From: Arachis hypogaea
Taxonomy: Eukaryota > Streptophyta > Magnoliopsida > Fabales > Fabaceae
NCBI RefSeq assembly: GCF_003086295.3
Contig: NC_092046.1
Span: 106,743,363 to 106,807,362, forward strand
DNA: 64,000 nucleotides
Reading direction: 5' to 3'
The position numbers and the translations under genes were made by a program. The notes beneath the pieces are model-generated. The model was given only the letters and a program-made list of their open reading frames with translations. It did no database searches and was not told the origin of the DNA. How positions within the stretch are numbered: position 1 is the stretch's first letter; each line of letters begins with the position of its first letter. Shown here piece by piece: positions 1 through 12,181 of the stretch.

Positions 1-1023
1 GCTTTCCCAGCACCTTGCTTTTGCTTCTCTGGATAACTTGCGGCTTTATGCCCCGCCTTTCCACAATTGTAGCACAAACCCCATCCGGCTTTGCATGGTG
101 CTCCCGGATGGTGACTTCCACACCTAGTACAAGCTTGATCATTCTGAGGCTGCTTCCCAAACCTTTTCCATTGGGAGTTGTTGTTGTTGGGCCTCCTAAA
201 AGAACCTCCCCTCTTGAAGGGCGGACCTCTAGGTGCAAAGCTCTTCCCTCGATTTTGTGAAAATGATCCTTTGTGACTCCCTTTCTCAGTGGCTGCCCTC
301 TTCACACACTCTTCAGCAACCCTACACTTGTTCACCAACTCGGAGAAAGTCCTAATCTCCATTGACCCCACCGAACCGAAAATATCACTCCGGAGTCCTC
401 CTTCGTACTTAACACACTTCCATTCCTCATATTCCACCGGAGTCCCTTGACACATACGAGAGAATCTGAACAGCTCCTCAAACTTGTCAGTATACTCAGA
501 TACGGACATAGTACCCTGCTTCAGCTACAATAATTCAAGCTCCTTGGCCGTCCTAGCAGAAGTCAGAAAGTACTTCTTATAGAACTCCTCTTGGAAGACA
601 TCCCAGATGATATAATCATCACCCTGCTGTAAGAGGCGTCGGATTCCTTGCCACCAATGCGACGCTCCACCAGTGAGCAAATAGGTAGCGAACTCCACAC
701 GCTGCCCTTCAGGTACCACCTGCGCTTGCAGTGCTCATTCCATAGCCTGAAACCACGTATCGGCTTCAGTCGGGCTAGTAGTTCCCTTGAACTTCGGTGG
801 ATTAACCTTCAAAAAGTTCGCCAGTGTCATCGGACCCTAAACTCCACCTCCGTCATTACCATGGTTGTTCATCTGTTGACCAAGAGCCTCAGCAGTGGCT
901 GCATAGCAGCAGCCATGTTCTCTAACGCAGTCATAAAGTTCACCGGATCATTAGGTTAGTCTCCGACACACGAGTATTAGTACGACCTCTCTCACGACCT
1001 CTACCGCGTCCACGAGGCGCCAT
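1..1023 (-). pseudogene. Ty3/gypsy gag fragment (second copy)
   Basis: This copies the amino-terminal gag part of the element at 12182-23501. The start codon lies at 1023-1021 on the minus strand and the fragment runs off the left edge within the zinc-knuckle region. It shares the in-frame stops of the other copy and adds two single-base losses near 898 and 955, which break the frame further. Without flanking sequence it cannot be assigned any separate role. Confidence 0.85.
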
Positions 1024-1240
1024 TTGGTTCCTATACACACCAAACAATCGATATTAAGTTGATCAGTCTCAATATCGGAAGTTCAGTGCTTCAAAGTCCC
1101 AAATGCATGCTCATGAACGTTTATGCCAATTATATCAAGCAGATATACTAGTAGCACATAACACACACACAGAGAATGCACAGAAGCATAGTCAGTCCAT
1201 TCCTCAGGCTCTACAGGAACGAACTGCTCTGATACCATAA

Positions 1241-4200
1241 TGTAACACCCTACCATACAAAGTCTTATGCTTAAGTCATAATTCAGAGATGGCAAGGTAT
1301 TACGACCTCTAAAACAAAAATTTAGTACGTATAGTAGTATGAATAATTGATTATAACTAGGAGCCTTTGTAGAAAAAAGGGGTAAACAAAAACCGTAACT
1401 CGAACGGGCAACACTCCGATCGACAACGTAACGAACCGGGATAAGCTAACGCGAGATCATATATATAAAGAGTGTCAAAAACAAGAATATCAAGACTCAA
1501 AACCCGGCTGCGAAGAGAACCGGTCCGAGCATAGCAATATATACATATGATAAAATAAGGAAAACCCCAAAGGAAACCCAAAGGGACACAAATACCGAAA
1601 ACCTAATCTCCAAAATCCCCTCTAGAAGGAGTCATCACAGTTTGTATATTTAATGGAGATAAAAGTATCTAAACAAAATATATATCCCAAAACAGAGTCC
1701 CGAGAACAAAGGATCTTCGCTAATCCAGAAGTCTCCAGCATGCCTCAACGAGAAGCCTCGCATCCTGCATCTGAAAACCACAAAATCCGCATGGGTGAGA
1801 ACCAGAGGTCCCCAGTACGGTAACAGCTTCCACATATATAATACATAATAATAGAGGAAAGCCGAAGGCAATCCTAGAACTTCCTTCAGATAATATCAAA
1901 GCTTATAAACAAGCTAAACCGTAAGTGGCAACTGACTAAAGATTCTTCAGTCTAACTAATACTTCCCTTTCCAATTCCTTCAGACCTCCCAACCACCAGC
2001 AGGAGTATAATATAGCAAACACAGTTATATCAGACAAGAGATTTACAAATAGGAACAGATAAGGCATTTAGGCAATTAGCAAGTAATATGCAGTCAAATA
2101 GGCAATCTCAAACAATTCATGTAGTATGCTTATGATGCATGCCTGTCCCTAGTGGCTGATGATATCATCTGTCGGTTATAGAGCCAACCCGACAATCCTG
2201 GTAGCTAGCCATTGGACTGTCCCTCTGTCGTGCATCCCCAACTCGAGTTATACTCATCATAAACTTGATCATAATCATGATCCATATCCATCACCCTCAC
2301 TGGTGAATATTTATCCATCACCATCACTGGTGAATATTTATGGGGGCGAGCTCATCCGGGCCTTTCACAGTGCCCGGCCACACTTACGACATAGGTCAAA
2401 AGAGCTTCGAGTCTCAACCTGGAGCACATGGTGGCTAGCCATTGCTACTACCCAGGGAAACCCTCATCTCCAATGGTGGAAGTGCAAACCTTCACAATTC
2501 AATCAACATCATATATGCATTTATACTTGGCCATAAACATGGCTCCGCCGTAACACGGCAATAATCTAGCCATCCGGCTCACGGTTAAATCCATAACCAG
2601 CCAATTCATTAACAATTACGGCCCTTCGGCCCATGGCACAACAAGCACTTCCACCGCCATTCTCCGCATCTCACATAATCATCTTTGATCCTCAATGATC
2701 ATTCATTTTTCCCTTGCTTCACTCGCAAGTTACCACATTCACTAGCCCTTTTTCTCATGCTAGGCATATCATAATGATTTAAGACATAAGTGGTGAGATC
2801 GGAGGCTTAGAAGTATGAAATTTGGCTTTTAAAACTCAAAAATCAACTTTGGGATGAAAACAGGTCCACGCGTACGCGCACTCCACGCGCACGCGTGGAT
2901 GGCGCTTTCTCAAGAACGGCGCGTACGCACCAAGTGCGCCTATGCGCGAGGGGTCATTCTGCTAAAAATTTTCTAAGTTAAAAGCTGCAGAATTTACAGA
3001 TTCAAACCCCAATCTTCCGACGGACATAACTTCCTCATTTTAAATCGTTTTTCACTCGTTCTTCGAACGGCATGGACATCCTGGATCCAATTTCATTTCT
3101 AAACAGATTTGGCACAAATCAGAGATCCGTAGTCCAAGTTATGTCCCGTCAAAGTATGCCCAAAAACCATGTTTTCATACAAAACCACAAGGTGCCATTT
3201 TCAAAACAAGCCACTTTCAACTCTTTTCAAAATTAATCAAACATGCCAATTTCAATCCTTCTCTTTGAAATCATTCAAAATGTACCAAAATCAACAACAA
3301 GCCATCCTCAACTCACACATTGACACTTTACCAAGGTTTCCAAAACCACATCCAACCATTTTAACACTTCTCAATCAAATGGCTAAAGGACAAACACAAT
3401 ATCATGTCATACATCCTTCCTCATCCCAATTCCAATAATACCATTTCCAATTAACCATCATTATACATAATCAACATCATACTCACCATCAACATGGTAC
3501 CACCCATCAATTCAACCTCAATCATCCATCAAGCATATATCACAACATGCATTTCTCATATTCACACAATCAAGGCATCAATATTCATAATCACATGTAT
3601 GAACACATCATATATTTTAACCATTCAACAACACCAACAATTCAATGCCTATCTTAGGGCCTCTAGCCTAAGTATTTCCTACCACATTACATATTAGATA
3701 CGGGAAACTAAAACCATACCTTAGCCGATTTCCCAAGCTCAACCGGAGCACTTCCAAACCACTTTTCCTCAAGCTCTCAAGGTCTCAACACCTCCAAGAA
3801 CAGATTTTATCACACAAAACCCTCTTCCAAACTTTCCAAAATCACCAATCAAGCTCCAATATTCACATATACACAACCTAAGCCACAATCATCATACCCA
3901 TACACAACATCTCAATACCCAAACATCATAGAACAACAAATTATACTAGGGTTGAGAATCTTACCACACCCAAGGTCCAAAGAGACAAGATTAACCTTCT
4001 TCTTCAAGAGAGTTGGGTCCTATAACATCAAAGAACCCAAAATCTCAACATTTTTACTCATGAAACTCGAAATCAAGGGCTGGAATTTCGAACAGTAAAA
4101 CGTGGCTTACCTCAAGATTAATTGTATGGGTTTTGTAGAGCTCTCCGCGGTGAACGCGTGGCCGCAAACGGTGCGGCAATCGGAGCTCTAGATCAAAAGT

Positions 4201-4525
4201 TATGGTGGTTTGAAGATCAACCAAGGGAGAGAACTTGAGAGAGTGTTCTCCCCTCCATGGCCTCCATTTCAGCGTGTTTAGTGTCTCAAATGAGGAGAGA
4301 GAGTGCTGAAAACTAGGGTTTTGGTTTAGTTTAGTTGGGCCAAGGGCCCACTTTGGGTCCGGTTGGCCCGGTTTGGCCCGTCGGTCCAATCTTGGTCCGA
4401 TTTCTATAAAATTGGTACCGAAATTCTCGTCTCAATTTCCTCTATCATATTAAGCCATAAAAATACATTTTGTTTTCTAAATAAATTTATTTATGGGTTA
4501 ATTAGCGTAATTACCGGATCTTACA
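1241..4525 (-). repeat. Long LTR of the chromovirus (second copy)
   Basis: It begins TGTAACACCC and ends CGGATCTTACA, as the LTRs at 12182 and 20201 do. A sequence matching the 3' end of initiator Met-tRNA (GCTCTGATACCA) lies just before it at 1226-1237. CCAAC follows directly, as after 23501. The length is 3285 bp against 3299 and 3301 for the other two, and the shortfall comes from scattered one-base deletions. Confidence 0.9.
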
Positions 4526-6520
4526 CCAACGTCGAACTGTTAACCGGACCCGTATTGGCCAAACTAACATAAAATACTAAAATCAGCTCTTTACCCCTTC
4601 ATTCCATGAAACATGCTTTGGAAAGAATCACACCAAGACCTAACTCTCCACTTCCAATTTCAAATCCTTGTAACTTTCAATTCGGAGCTCCGATCCAGTA
4701 CTTTGCGGCACGGACCATCTACCGATCTCTTCAAATTCATCAAAAAGTTAAAAATTGAGATTCTCACACATCCATATTGAAATGAAAAAGTGGCATCCTA
4801 TCATTTGTAAGTTTGTTATAAAGCTTCTTAACACATTTTTTGTTAATGCAATTAAACTAAAAAAATTGTTCTCTTTAGCCAAACTTAGATATTTGCCCAT
4901 TGTATGGGATCATTGGTGGATATGGGATGCCAATGTTAAAAACAAAAAATTTCATGTTCCTTGACCCATATAACAAATAGTGTCCTTTGAAAAAAGAATG
5001 AAACTTTAATAAATTTGTTGTAAGTTGCTTTTGTTTTCTCTATAAATTCTTTGCTTTCTGTCTGTTGTTAAGCAATTAAAAATTCGGTATAGTTCTGTTT
5101 GAAATAAGGTTATACTGTTGGATTCATTTTAGTGTAATCTGGCTTTTAATAACGTTTATCTTTCTTAATTTTCTTTTTTTTTTTTTATTTTTTTTTTTAG
5201 GGCTACGTTGAACCACAAAACATCATCAAGGGTAAATATGAATGGGACAATTAGACACAAGTAACTATGTTTAAAAATAGATAACTCTATATTACTTTAC
5301 TAAATTAATGGAGTTTAATAAAAGAAATTTTTTAAATTATAGGTGGAAGTGGATCATTTCAGAGTTGAATATGCTTCGCTGATTTTATTTGATGAAATGA
5401 ATCGACTCAGAGATAGAGCCATTCAAGAAAGTAAAGCCATCAGATTGTCCAAGCCGTCTGCAGCATTATTGAGTCCTTATTGTCAATTGGATTTATAGAT
5501 ATTGACAGTGAATAGTTTGAATGTTGTAGACTTTAAACATTGTGTACTAAATTGTATAGTTTGAACACATATTTTCTACAAATTGTATATTTTGAATATT
5601 TAATCCAAACTTTTTATAAATTTTTTTTGCAAAAATAAATTTCTATAAAGCTGTCTATGCTGTGTTCAAATACTGTTAATTACAAGTTCAAAAAATCTAG
5701 GAAACAAGATTAAATAAACAAATATGCAGAATTCCTTTTATAATACACCGAAAAATAACCGGAATACCAGAAATGCGTGCATACATATTTTCTCTAAATT
5801 TAACCTGGAGTTATGAGCATTCAGAAATTTGAATTGTTACCCTCTTTAAGTATTGAATTGTATATGCATTGTATATTTAAAACAAACAAATCCATTCAGA
5901 TAATTCAAAACACTAATTTCTGAACAAAAACAGCAACATCTCAAAATATAAAAAAACAAAGAAAATATCAATAAGCAGAGCATGCAGAATACACCCAAAA
6001 ATGTTTATTGGTATCCGAAATAGTGTCACGCTACACCTAAAAAGCTATCCTATGCTACTGAATCTCTGAACTGATAATTCATAACATGTCCATAATATTG
6101 GCTGGAATTTGATTGCACCACTGAACCACCAAAAAAAGGTTCAACTATAAAATAAAATTACATATTAGCAAAACTATTAACAAAAATAAACTCAATTACC
6201 CTCTATTTAAAGAACATCACTTTACCTCACTTAGAGCTTTTGTTTTTTTTTTTTTTGAAGCATTTGCAATCTATTTTTCTGTCTTTGAACCTAGTCTATT
6301 TTTCGGATGTCCTCTTGTTCTCACGTGTGGTGGTTTTGAAGCTCGTTAATATCTTCGAAGGAAGCATCTTCGTGAGATAACGAACATTTCTCCTTGCTTT
6401 TGGCTTTGTATTGTTGCATCTCAACCATAGCATTATCGTAAGCGCGTTGCAGAATCGCAACCAGCTCCTCAGATTCTGATGCAAATTCGCATATATTTTG
6501 TGACCAAAATACCAAATTGT
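4526..6520. pseudogene. Copy of Ulp1 and FAR1 remnants
   Basis: This repeats 23502-25751. The peptidase His region (DHWW-like) is at about 4910 and the 3' coding exon at about 5340-5500. The segment equivalent to 24212-24429, which holds the catalytic Cys exon, is missing. Minus-strand sequence near 6321-6520 is the carboxy end of the FAR1-like protein. Many single-base losses disrupt all frames. Confidence 0.8.
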
Positions 6521-7520
6521 NNNNNNNNNNNNNNNNNNNNNNNNNNNNNNNNNNNNNNNNNNNNNNNNNNNNNNNNNNNNNNNNNNNNNNNNNNNNNNNN
6601 NNNNNNNNNNNNNNNNNNNNNNNNNNNNNNNNNNNNNNNNNNNNNNNNNNNNNNNNNNNNNNNNNNNNNNNNNNNNNNNNNNNNNNNNNNNNNNNNNNNN
6701 NNNNNNNNNNNNNNNNNNNNNNNNNNNNNNNNNNNNNNNNNNNNNNNNNNNNNNNNNNNNNNNNNNNNNNNNNNNNNNNNNNNNNNNNNNNNNNNNNNNN
6801 NNNNNNNNNNNNNNNNNNNNNNNNNNNNNNNNNNNNNNNNNNNNNNNNNNNNNNNNNNNNNNNNNNNNNNNNNNNNNNNNNNNNNNNNNNNNNNNNNNNN
6901 NNNNNNNNNNNNNNNNNNNNNNNNNNNNNNNNNNNNNNNNNNNNNNNNNNNNNNNNNNNNNNNNNNNNNNNNNNNNNNNNNNNNNNNNNNNNNNNNNNNN
7001 NNNNNNNNNNNNNNNNNNNNNNNNNNNNNNNNNNNNNNNNNNNNNNNNNNNNNNNNNNNNNNNNNNNNNNNNNNNNNNNNNNNNNNNNNNNNNNNNNNNN
7101 NNNNNNNNNNNNNNNNNNNNNNNNNNNNNNNNNNNNNNNNNNNNNNNNNNNNNNNNNNNNNNNNNNNNNNNNNNNNNNNNNNNNNNNNNNNNNNNNNNNN
7201 NNNNNNNNNNNNNNNNNNNNNNNNNNNNNNNNNNNNNNNNNNNNNNNNNNNNNNNNNNNNNNNNNNNNNNNNNNNNNNNNNNNNNNNNNNNNNNNNNNNN
7301 NNNNNNNNNNNNNNNNNNNNNNNNNNNNNNNNNNNNNNNNNNNNNNNNNNNNNNNNNNNNNNNNNNNNNNNNNNNNNNNNNNNNNNNNNNNNNNNNNNNN
7401 NNNNNNNNNNNNNNNNNNNNNNNNNNNNNNNNNNNNNNNNNNNNNNNNNNNNNNNNNNNNNNNNNNNNNNNNNNNNNNNNNNNNNNNNNNNNNNNNNNNN
7501 NNNNNNNNNNNNNNNNNNNN
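6521..7520. other. Scaffold gap of exactly 1000 N
   Basis: A run of exactly 1000 N is a typical placeholder for a gap of unknown size. Its left edge coincides with the end of the duplicated block. No feature can be called across it, and long open frames through it are artefacts. Confidence 0.99.
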
Positions 7521-8922
7521 CAATCTCATCTTTCAAACTAACTTACAAAACTTCATCAATATCAAAATCTCAATTTAAAGCATCTCACATTCTCAACGTC
7601 GTCTCAAAATTAAATAAATTAAAATCATATACCAACTTCAAAATCATTTCAAAGCTTTAAACTTTTGAAATAAAGTTCAAAGCCAAACTAGTTTAAAAAA
7701 TTGAAAATCCTGATTGAAAATTCCAAAAAGCATTTATCCCTCAAATCCATTATTTTAATTATTCTAAAATCTTTAAAAGTACTCAAGACATATCTCTTTT
7801 GACAAAATTAATCAAACCAAACTCATTTTTATTTAAATTCATTAAACTCTTAATCATAAACTCTTTTCTTTAGCTAAATCAAAATCAAATAAATTAATTC
7901 TTCAATCAAATTAACCAAAATAAAACTTCCAAAATTCTTATAAAAATTTTGGAGCGCCTCCCAAAACTCGAACTTTCCACCCTTCTCGTCCCAACCAACT
8001 ATTTCTCAAATCTGTTCAATTAATAAAAAATGAGACCAATTCCAATCTCAAATCATTCTATCATAATCCAGAAACCAATTCAAGAATTCAGTCTAACAAC
8101 AACCAACTTAACAAACTAAATAACAAATCAGAATAACCAACCTTCTCAATAATTCAATAAATCAATCAGATAAATATTCACATCCATCCAAAATAGTTCA
8201 TTTGAATCCATAAGACTAACGTAATCATAAAAATATATTTTTCATATTAATGTCGACTTGTAACAATTTTGAAAGTAAACTGAGTTTAAGAAAATGCCCC
8301 TACCTCGGATATTCAAAACCCAAAAGTTATAAAACGCGTTAAAAACTCTTTCTTCTCCTGGCACGCAACAGCGGCAGCCAAAACCATAGCTCCACACCAC
8401 TTCTGCAACAACAAATGCAACTCCAAACGCGACATGCAATAACCAGAAATCAACCCTCAGATATAAACGCCGCGTAATACTTAGCAACATATAAAGAATA
8501 CCAATTAAAAGGGTTTTCAGAGCAAAACGACTTACTGTACCAAGAAGAAACAAGAACGACAACCGCAGTTCCAACAGCTGACTCTAGCAGGGTTTCTCGG
8601 TGACCACAACGCCATTTTCAAGTGACAGAGGTGCTGCGACTCGGTCTTCTCCTCCTCGGCAAGTTCTTCCCTCCGTTTGCATTCTGCCCATTCTCCCTCT
8701 TCAAGTAGCGATGGCAGCCACCACTATGATTTTGGGCAGCGGCGACGACAAGTCCAAGCACGCAGTGGATCATCGGCGATGCAGTGAACGGCTCCTCCCT
8801 CCTCTGCCACGTCATGTCTCTCTCTTTCTCCTCAGATTCACACTTGCTCCTCTCTATCCAGTGACGATGACTGCTCCACTCTCTTCCACGGCGACGTTGA
8901 AGCTCAGCAACGGTGACGCAAG

Positions 8923-10500
8923 TGATGAATGGATTTTTGACGGTTTAGAATTTCACAAATGAAATCTCGTTGAAGTATAGTCTCTAAACCAACAATAATC
9001 CTTTCGTGCAAAAATTTGTTTGTCACAAGTACAAACCCCTAAAATCTATAAACCGAAGTATTTAAACCTCGGGTCGTCTCTCAAAGGACTTGCAGGGTAG
9101 TGTTCTTGTTATTGGTTATGTACTTGTTTATTTTGGGGTTTTGGATGAGGAAGGTGAATAGTAAATGGTAGGAAAACTTTATTCACAAAAATGGTCTTGG
9201 CAAGGTTTGTTGTCAAGGGTCTTCATCATTATCACTAGCCACAAGTATGGTAGTTGCAAGGATTAATCCCACTTAGTCATCCTTAAATCGATTAACAAAG
9301 GAAAGTCAAGTGAGTATATCAATCCTAGTCCATAAGTCCTAGCTTTCCACTAATTGGATTAATGAAGGCTAGAGTTAATGGCTATCAACTATCAATCAAT
9401 TGGACACTAGTGACTCAAGAAATCCTAAGTTACCTTCTCAAGCCAAGAACATAAAATTCTAGTCTAACATTCTTCCAAGCATTTAATCAAACACTTGGAA
9501 GGCACAAAAGAAAGTATAGTCAATCACAACAAGAATGAATTCTAACTACAATTGAATGTAAAGAATTAACAACAACAATCAAAGAAATCACAATTATCAT
9601 GAATTACCTCAAATTGCATTATTGAAAGAAAATAAAGAGAACAAGAGTATCATGATTACAAAACCTAGAAACAAAATAAGAGAAATTACAACAAGAGAAT
9701 AGGGATAGAGAGAAGAACCAAAGTGTAGCAATCATCAATTGAAGGTAGAAGTAGAAGGAGACTTGAATTGAACCTAGAACTATGAGATCCTAATCTAACC
9801 CTAATTCCTAATCCTAATTCTAGAGAGAAGAGAGAGCTTCTCTCTCTAACTCCAACTATTTCTAAAACTAAACTATGACTAATGATTAAAGTATAAGTAA
9901 AGTATGAAAAGTATGTTGATTCCCCTTCAATTCTTGGCTTAAATAGCATCAGAAATGAGTTGGATTGGACCACAAGGCTTCAAAATCGCTGGCCACATTT
10001 GCATTAAGTGGGTCATGTGCCACCATCGGCGCGTCCGCGTACCGTGCGCGTGCGCGCCCCTATGCGCGATGCAACTATGGAAAATCTTATATCGTTTTGA
10101 AGCCCCGGATGTTAGCTTTCCAACCCAACTGGAACCACATCAATTGGACCTCTGTAGCTCAAGTTATGGTCATTTAAGTGCAAAGAGGTCGGCTTGGCAG
10201 CTTTCCGGTTCTTTTCATTTCTTCATGAGTTCTCCAACTTTTCATGCTTTCTTTATTCATTCCCTTGATCCAATCTTTGCCTCCTAAACCTTAAATCACT
10301 TAACAAACATATCAAGGCATCTAATAGAATCAAGGTGAATTAAATTTAGCTATTTTAAGTCCTAAAAAGCATGTTTTCACTCTTAAGCACAATTAAGGGA
10401 GAAGTTATAAAACCATGCTATTTCATTGAATAAATGTGGGTAAAAGTTGATAAAATCCCAAAAATCAATACAAGATAAACCCTACAAATGGGGTTTGTCA
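8923..10500. mobile_element. Solo LTR with 5-bp target duplication
   Basis: A 1578-bp unit beginning TGATGAATGG and ending GGGTTTGTCA is flanked on both sides by GCAAG (8918-8922 and 10501-10505). TG...CA ends, a 5-bp duplication and no coding interior mark a solo LTR left by recombination between the two LTRs of a former element. It contains a CpG-rich tract at 10028-10070. The element family is not recognised with certainty. The surrounding sequence resumes directly after the duplication. Confidence 0.85.
10028..10070. repeat. CpG-rich tract inside the solo LTR
   Basis: A dense run of alternating CG and GTACG units ends in CTATGCGCGA. It stands out from its CpG-poor AT-rich surroundings. 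A similar tract ending CTATGCGCGA occurs in the chromovirus LTRs (about 13810-13895 and 21828-21915). Confidence 0.7.
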
Positions 10501-11249
10501 GCAAGCTCGGGCTCCATGTTCGAGGATGGCAGCACAGCCTCCAGCAGCTCGACATCGTCCATCTCTCTTGCGCGTTGGTTCCTCTAGCTCACTTTTCGGT
10601 GTCATCAGCAGTGGGCTCTTCCTTTCTTTGGTTCGGTGGTGACTTGGCAGCAATGGAGCTCCAGCAGCGAGGCGTGGTGGCAGCAGCTCCTCTTCTCTTC
10701 TTCCCTCTCCTTCCCCATTTTCCTCTCTTTTCTTTCTTCATTTCTTTCTTTCTTTCTCTGACCGTTGGGGTGTGTGAGTAAAGAAAGGGGGTGACGGTTG
10801 GAACAAGGGGGTGAGGTGAGTGTGAGTGTGAGTTGTATTAGGGTTAGGGTTTTAATTTGAAAAAAAGAAGTAAGGGTAGGTTGGTAATTTCAAATAAAAA
10901 TAGGAATAATATAGTAATTGAAATCTAATTTTAATCCAATAATAATTATATATAAAAATACTATTTATTCATTAATTTACAAATTATTTTTAAATAAATA
11001 CTCTATCCAAGAATTAGAGATAATCAAATTAATTTTCTTTATTGATAAAATAAGGTTAAAAATCTAAATATTCAAATTAAAATATATAAATTCTCATTAT
11101 TTTTCACTTACTAAAAATTTAAATTATAATAAAGAAATTGCTCAGTTTACTATAAAAATCTCTAAAAATATAATTCTAAATAATATAATAAATTATAAAT
11201 AATTTGTTATTTAATTTTTTTAAAAATCCGGAGTCTTACAATCAGTGTG

Positions 11250-12035
11250 TTATGGTGGAGATTTAATTAGATAATGTGATTTGGAGGTGTAGTAGTATTT
11301 ATGGTAGTCCTCATTTTACTACCAGAGTTCTACTATGGGATTGATTATCTTGTGACTCAGTCCTCATCTTTTTGTGGGCCATGGATCATTCTTGGAGATT
11401 TTAATGACGTTCTCTTCTCTCATGAATCTAAGCTAAGGGTTGTCTTTTTTCGAGTCGATGCGCAGATCGGTTTGCTGCCTCATTAGGGGATAGCGATCTA
11501 TTTGACTTAAAGACTATCTGAAGACGATTTTTTTGGTACAGAAGGGTGAAAAATTATGTTTATGTGGTGAAAAAAGATTAACTAGGTTTGTATCAATAGT
11601 GGATAGTTATCTCTATTTTCTGAGGTTTATGTGGAAATACTAAATAGACTTCAGCCTGATTATTGTCCCATCCTAGTTCGCTATAAAGGGCGGCCCCAGC
11701 CAAAAAGGAATAGACCTTTAATTTCCGCTTTATTGCGGCTTGGGCTACCCATCCAGGGTATAGAGATACTGTGACCCAATCATGGCAGTCTGGCTATAGA
11801 CAGGTGCATGGCAAGCTTTCAGAAGTGCATAAGAACTCTCTAGAATTTAATTTCTAAAGTATTTGGCAACATTTTGATTAGGAAAAGTGAGTTAAAGCGC
11901 CAAATTAATTTTGTACAGAAATGGATAGAAGTGATGGAAGATTCATCTATGTGGCAAAAAGAGCAACATTGAGAATTACAATAACACTCATGTGCAAGAG
12001 AAACTTTTATGATTTCAGAAATCCAGAGAGTAGTA
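11250..12035 (+). pseudogene. LINE (L1-type) ORF2 fragment: endonuclease to pre-RT region
   Basis: Translation over several frames gives a plant L1 endonuclease-like series: the GPWIILGDFND motif near 11370-11405, an SDHCPILVRYKG-like segment near 11655-11690 (degenerate), then a KRNRPLRF-like and charged pre-RT stretch. AP-endonuclease-type LINE nucleases have GDFN as a metal and active-site motif. Frameshifts and stops are frequent and no reverse transcriptase follows. It is interrupted at 12036 by the start of an LTR and is old and non-functional. Confidence 0.75.
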
Positions 12036-12181
12036 TGTAAAACCCTAAACAATTAACTAATAAAATTAATTATGAGCTCAAGCAATTAGGAAATTAAATT
12101 TTATACTCTAGAGAAGTAAAAATATTTAGAATGCGCATTAAAACACTAATTTTAAAGATTTTGACCTGAAGTTGGGCCAAC
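12036..12181 (+). repeat. Start of an older LTR, split by the 11.3-kb element
   Basis: TGTAAAACCC begins abruptly after LINE sequence. The block ends GTTGGGCCAAC, and its continuation (GGGTCGAACTGG) is found after the right LTR at 23507. Its layout resembles the start of the chromovirus LTR read on the opposite strand (TGTAAGATCC, then an AT-rich part, then GGGCCAAC-type sequence). I infer a related LTR in opposite orientation that served as target. Confidence 0.55.

Larger units (their letters stand above)
1..6520. repeat. Near-identical copy of 18959-25751, probable assembly duplication
   Basis: This whole block repeats 18959-25751 in the same orientation: gag start, primer binding site, complete 3.3-kb LTR, the same CCAAC insertion-site flank, then the Ulp1 and FAR1 remnants. 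It stops at 6520, which corresponds to 25751, exactly where the 1000-N gap begins. Most differences are single-base losses in this copy, often in short homopolymers, densest at about 4400-5300, plus one deletion of about 218 bp near 5212. Sharing the insertion site rules out an independent insertion. Either a segment was duplicated recently, or a poorly corrected contig end was scaffolded beside a contig that already contains it. I favour the second. Confidence 0.9.
7521..11240 (-). repeat. Part of a long LTR of an unidentified Ty3/gypsy-like family
   Basis: The block ends CCGGAGTCTTACA at 11240, close to the CCGGATCTTACA end of the chromovirus LTR. Like that LTR it runs from an A/C-rich stretch through a GC-richer centre (about 8590-10800) with a TAGGGTT-type motif near 10840, to an AT-rich end. 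If it is an LTR it reads TGTAAGACTCCGG from the right on the minus strand, and its other end lies in the gap. Open frames at 8242-8574, 8600-8962 and 10488-10781 have no recognisable domain, and I do not call them genes. 7521-8600 holds only AT-rich sequence without recognisable coding. Confidence 0.5.

Noticed and set aside
1083..1295. Repeated small open frames in the LTR and next to it (also at 20043, 1357, 12298, 20317, 1650, 12592, 20611)
   Set aside because: They recur only because the LTR recurs, have no domain, and lie on either strand without conservation signs.
6321..7660. Long open frames of 350-400 codons across the N run
   Set aside because: They consist almost entirely of unknown residues; the gap has no stops by construction.
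8600..8962. Open frame of 120 codons in GC-richer DNA
   Set aside because: It starts at GTG, not ATG, is interrupted by the solo LTR and shows no domain; composition of the surrounding LTR explains it.
10488..10781. Open frame with a hydrophobic end resembling membrane segments
   Set aside because: It crosses the solo LTR border at 10500, and the Phe/Leu/Ser-rich end comes from a CT-rich stretch, so it is not a gene.
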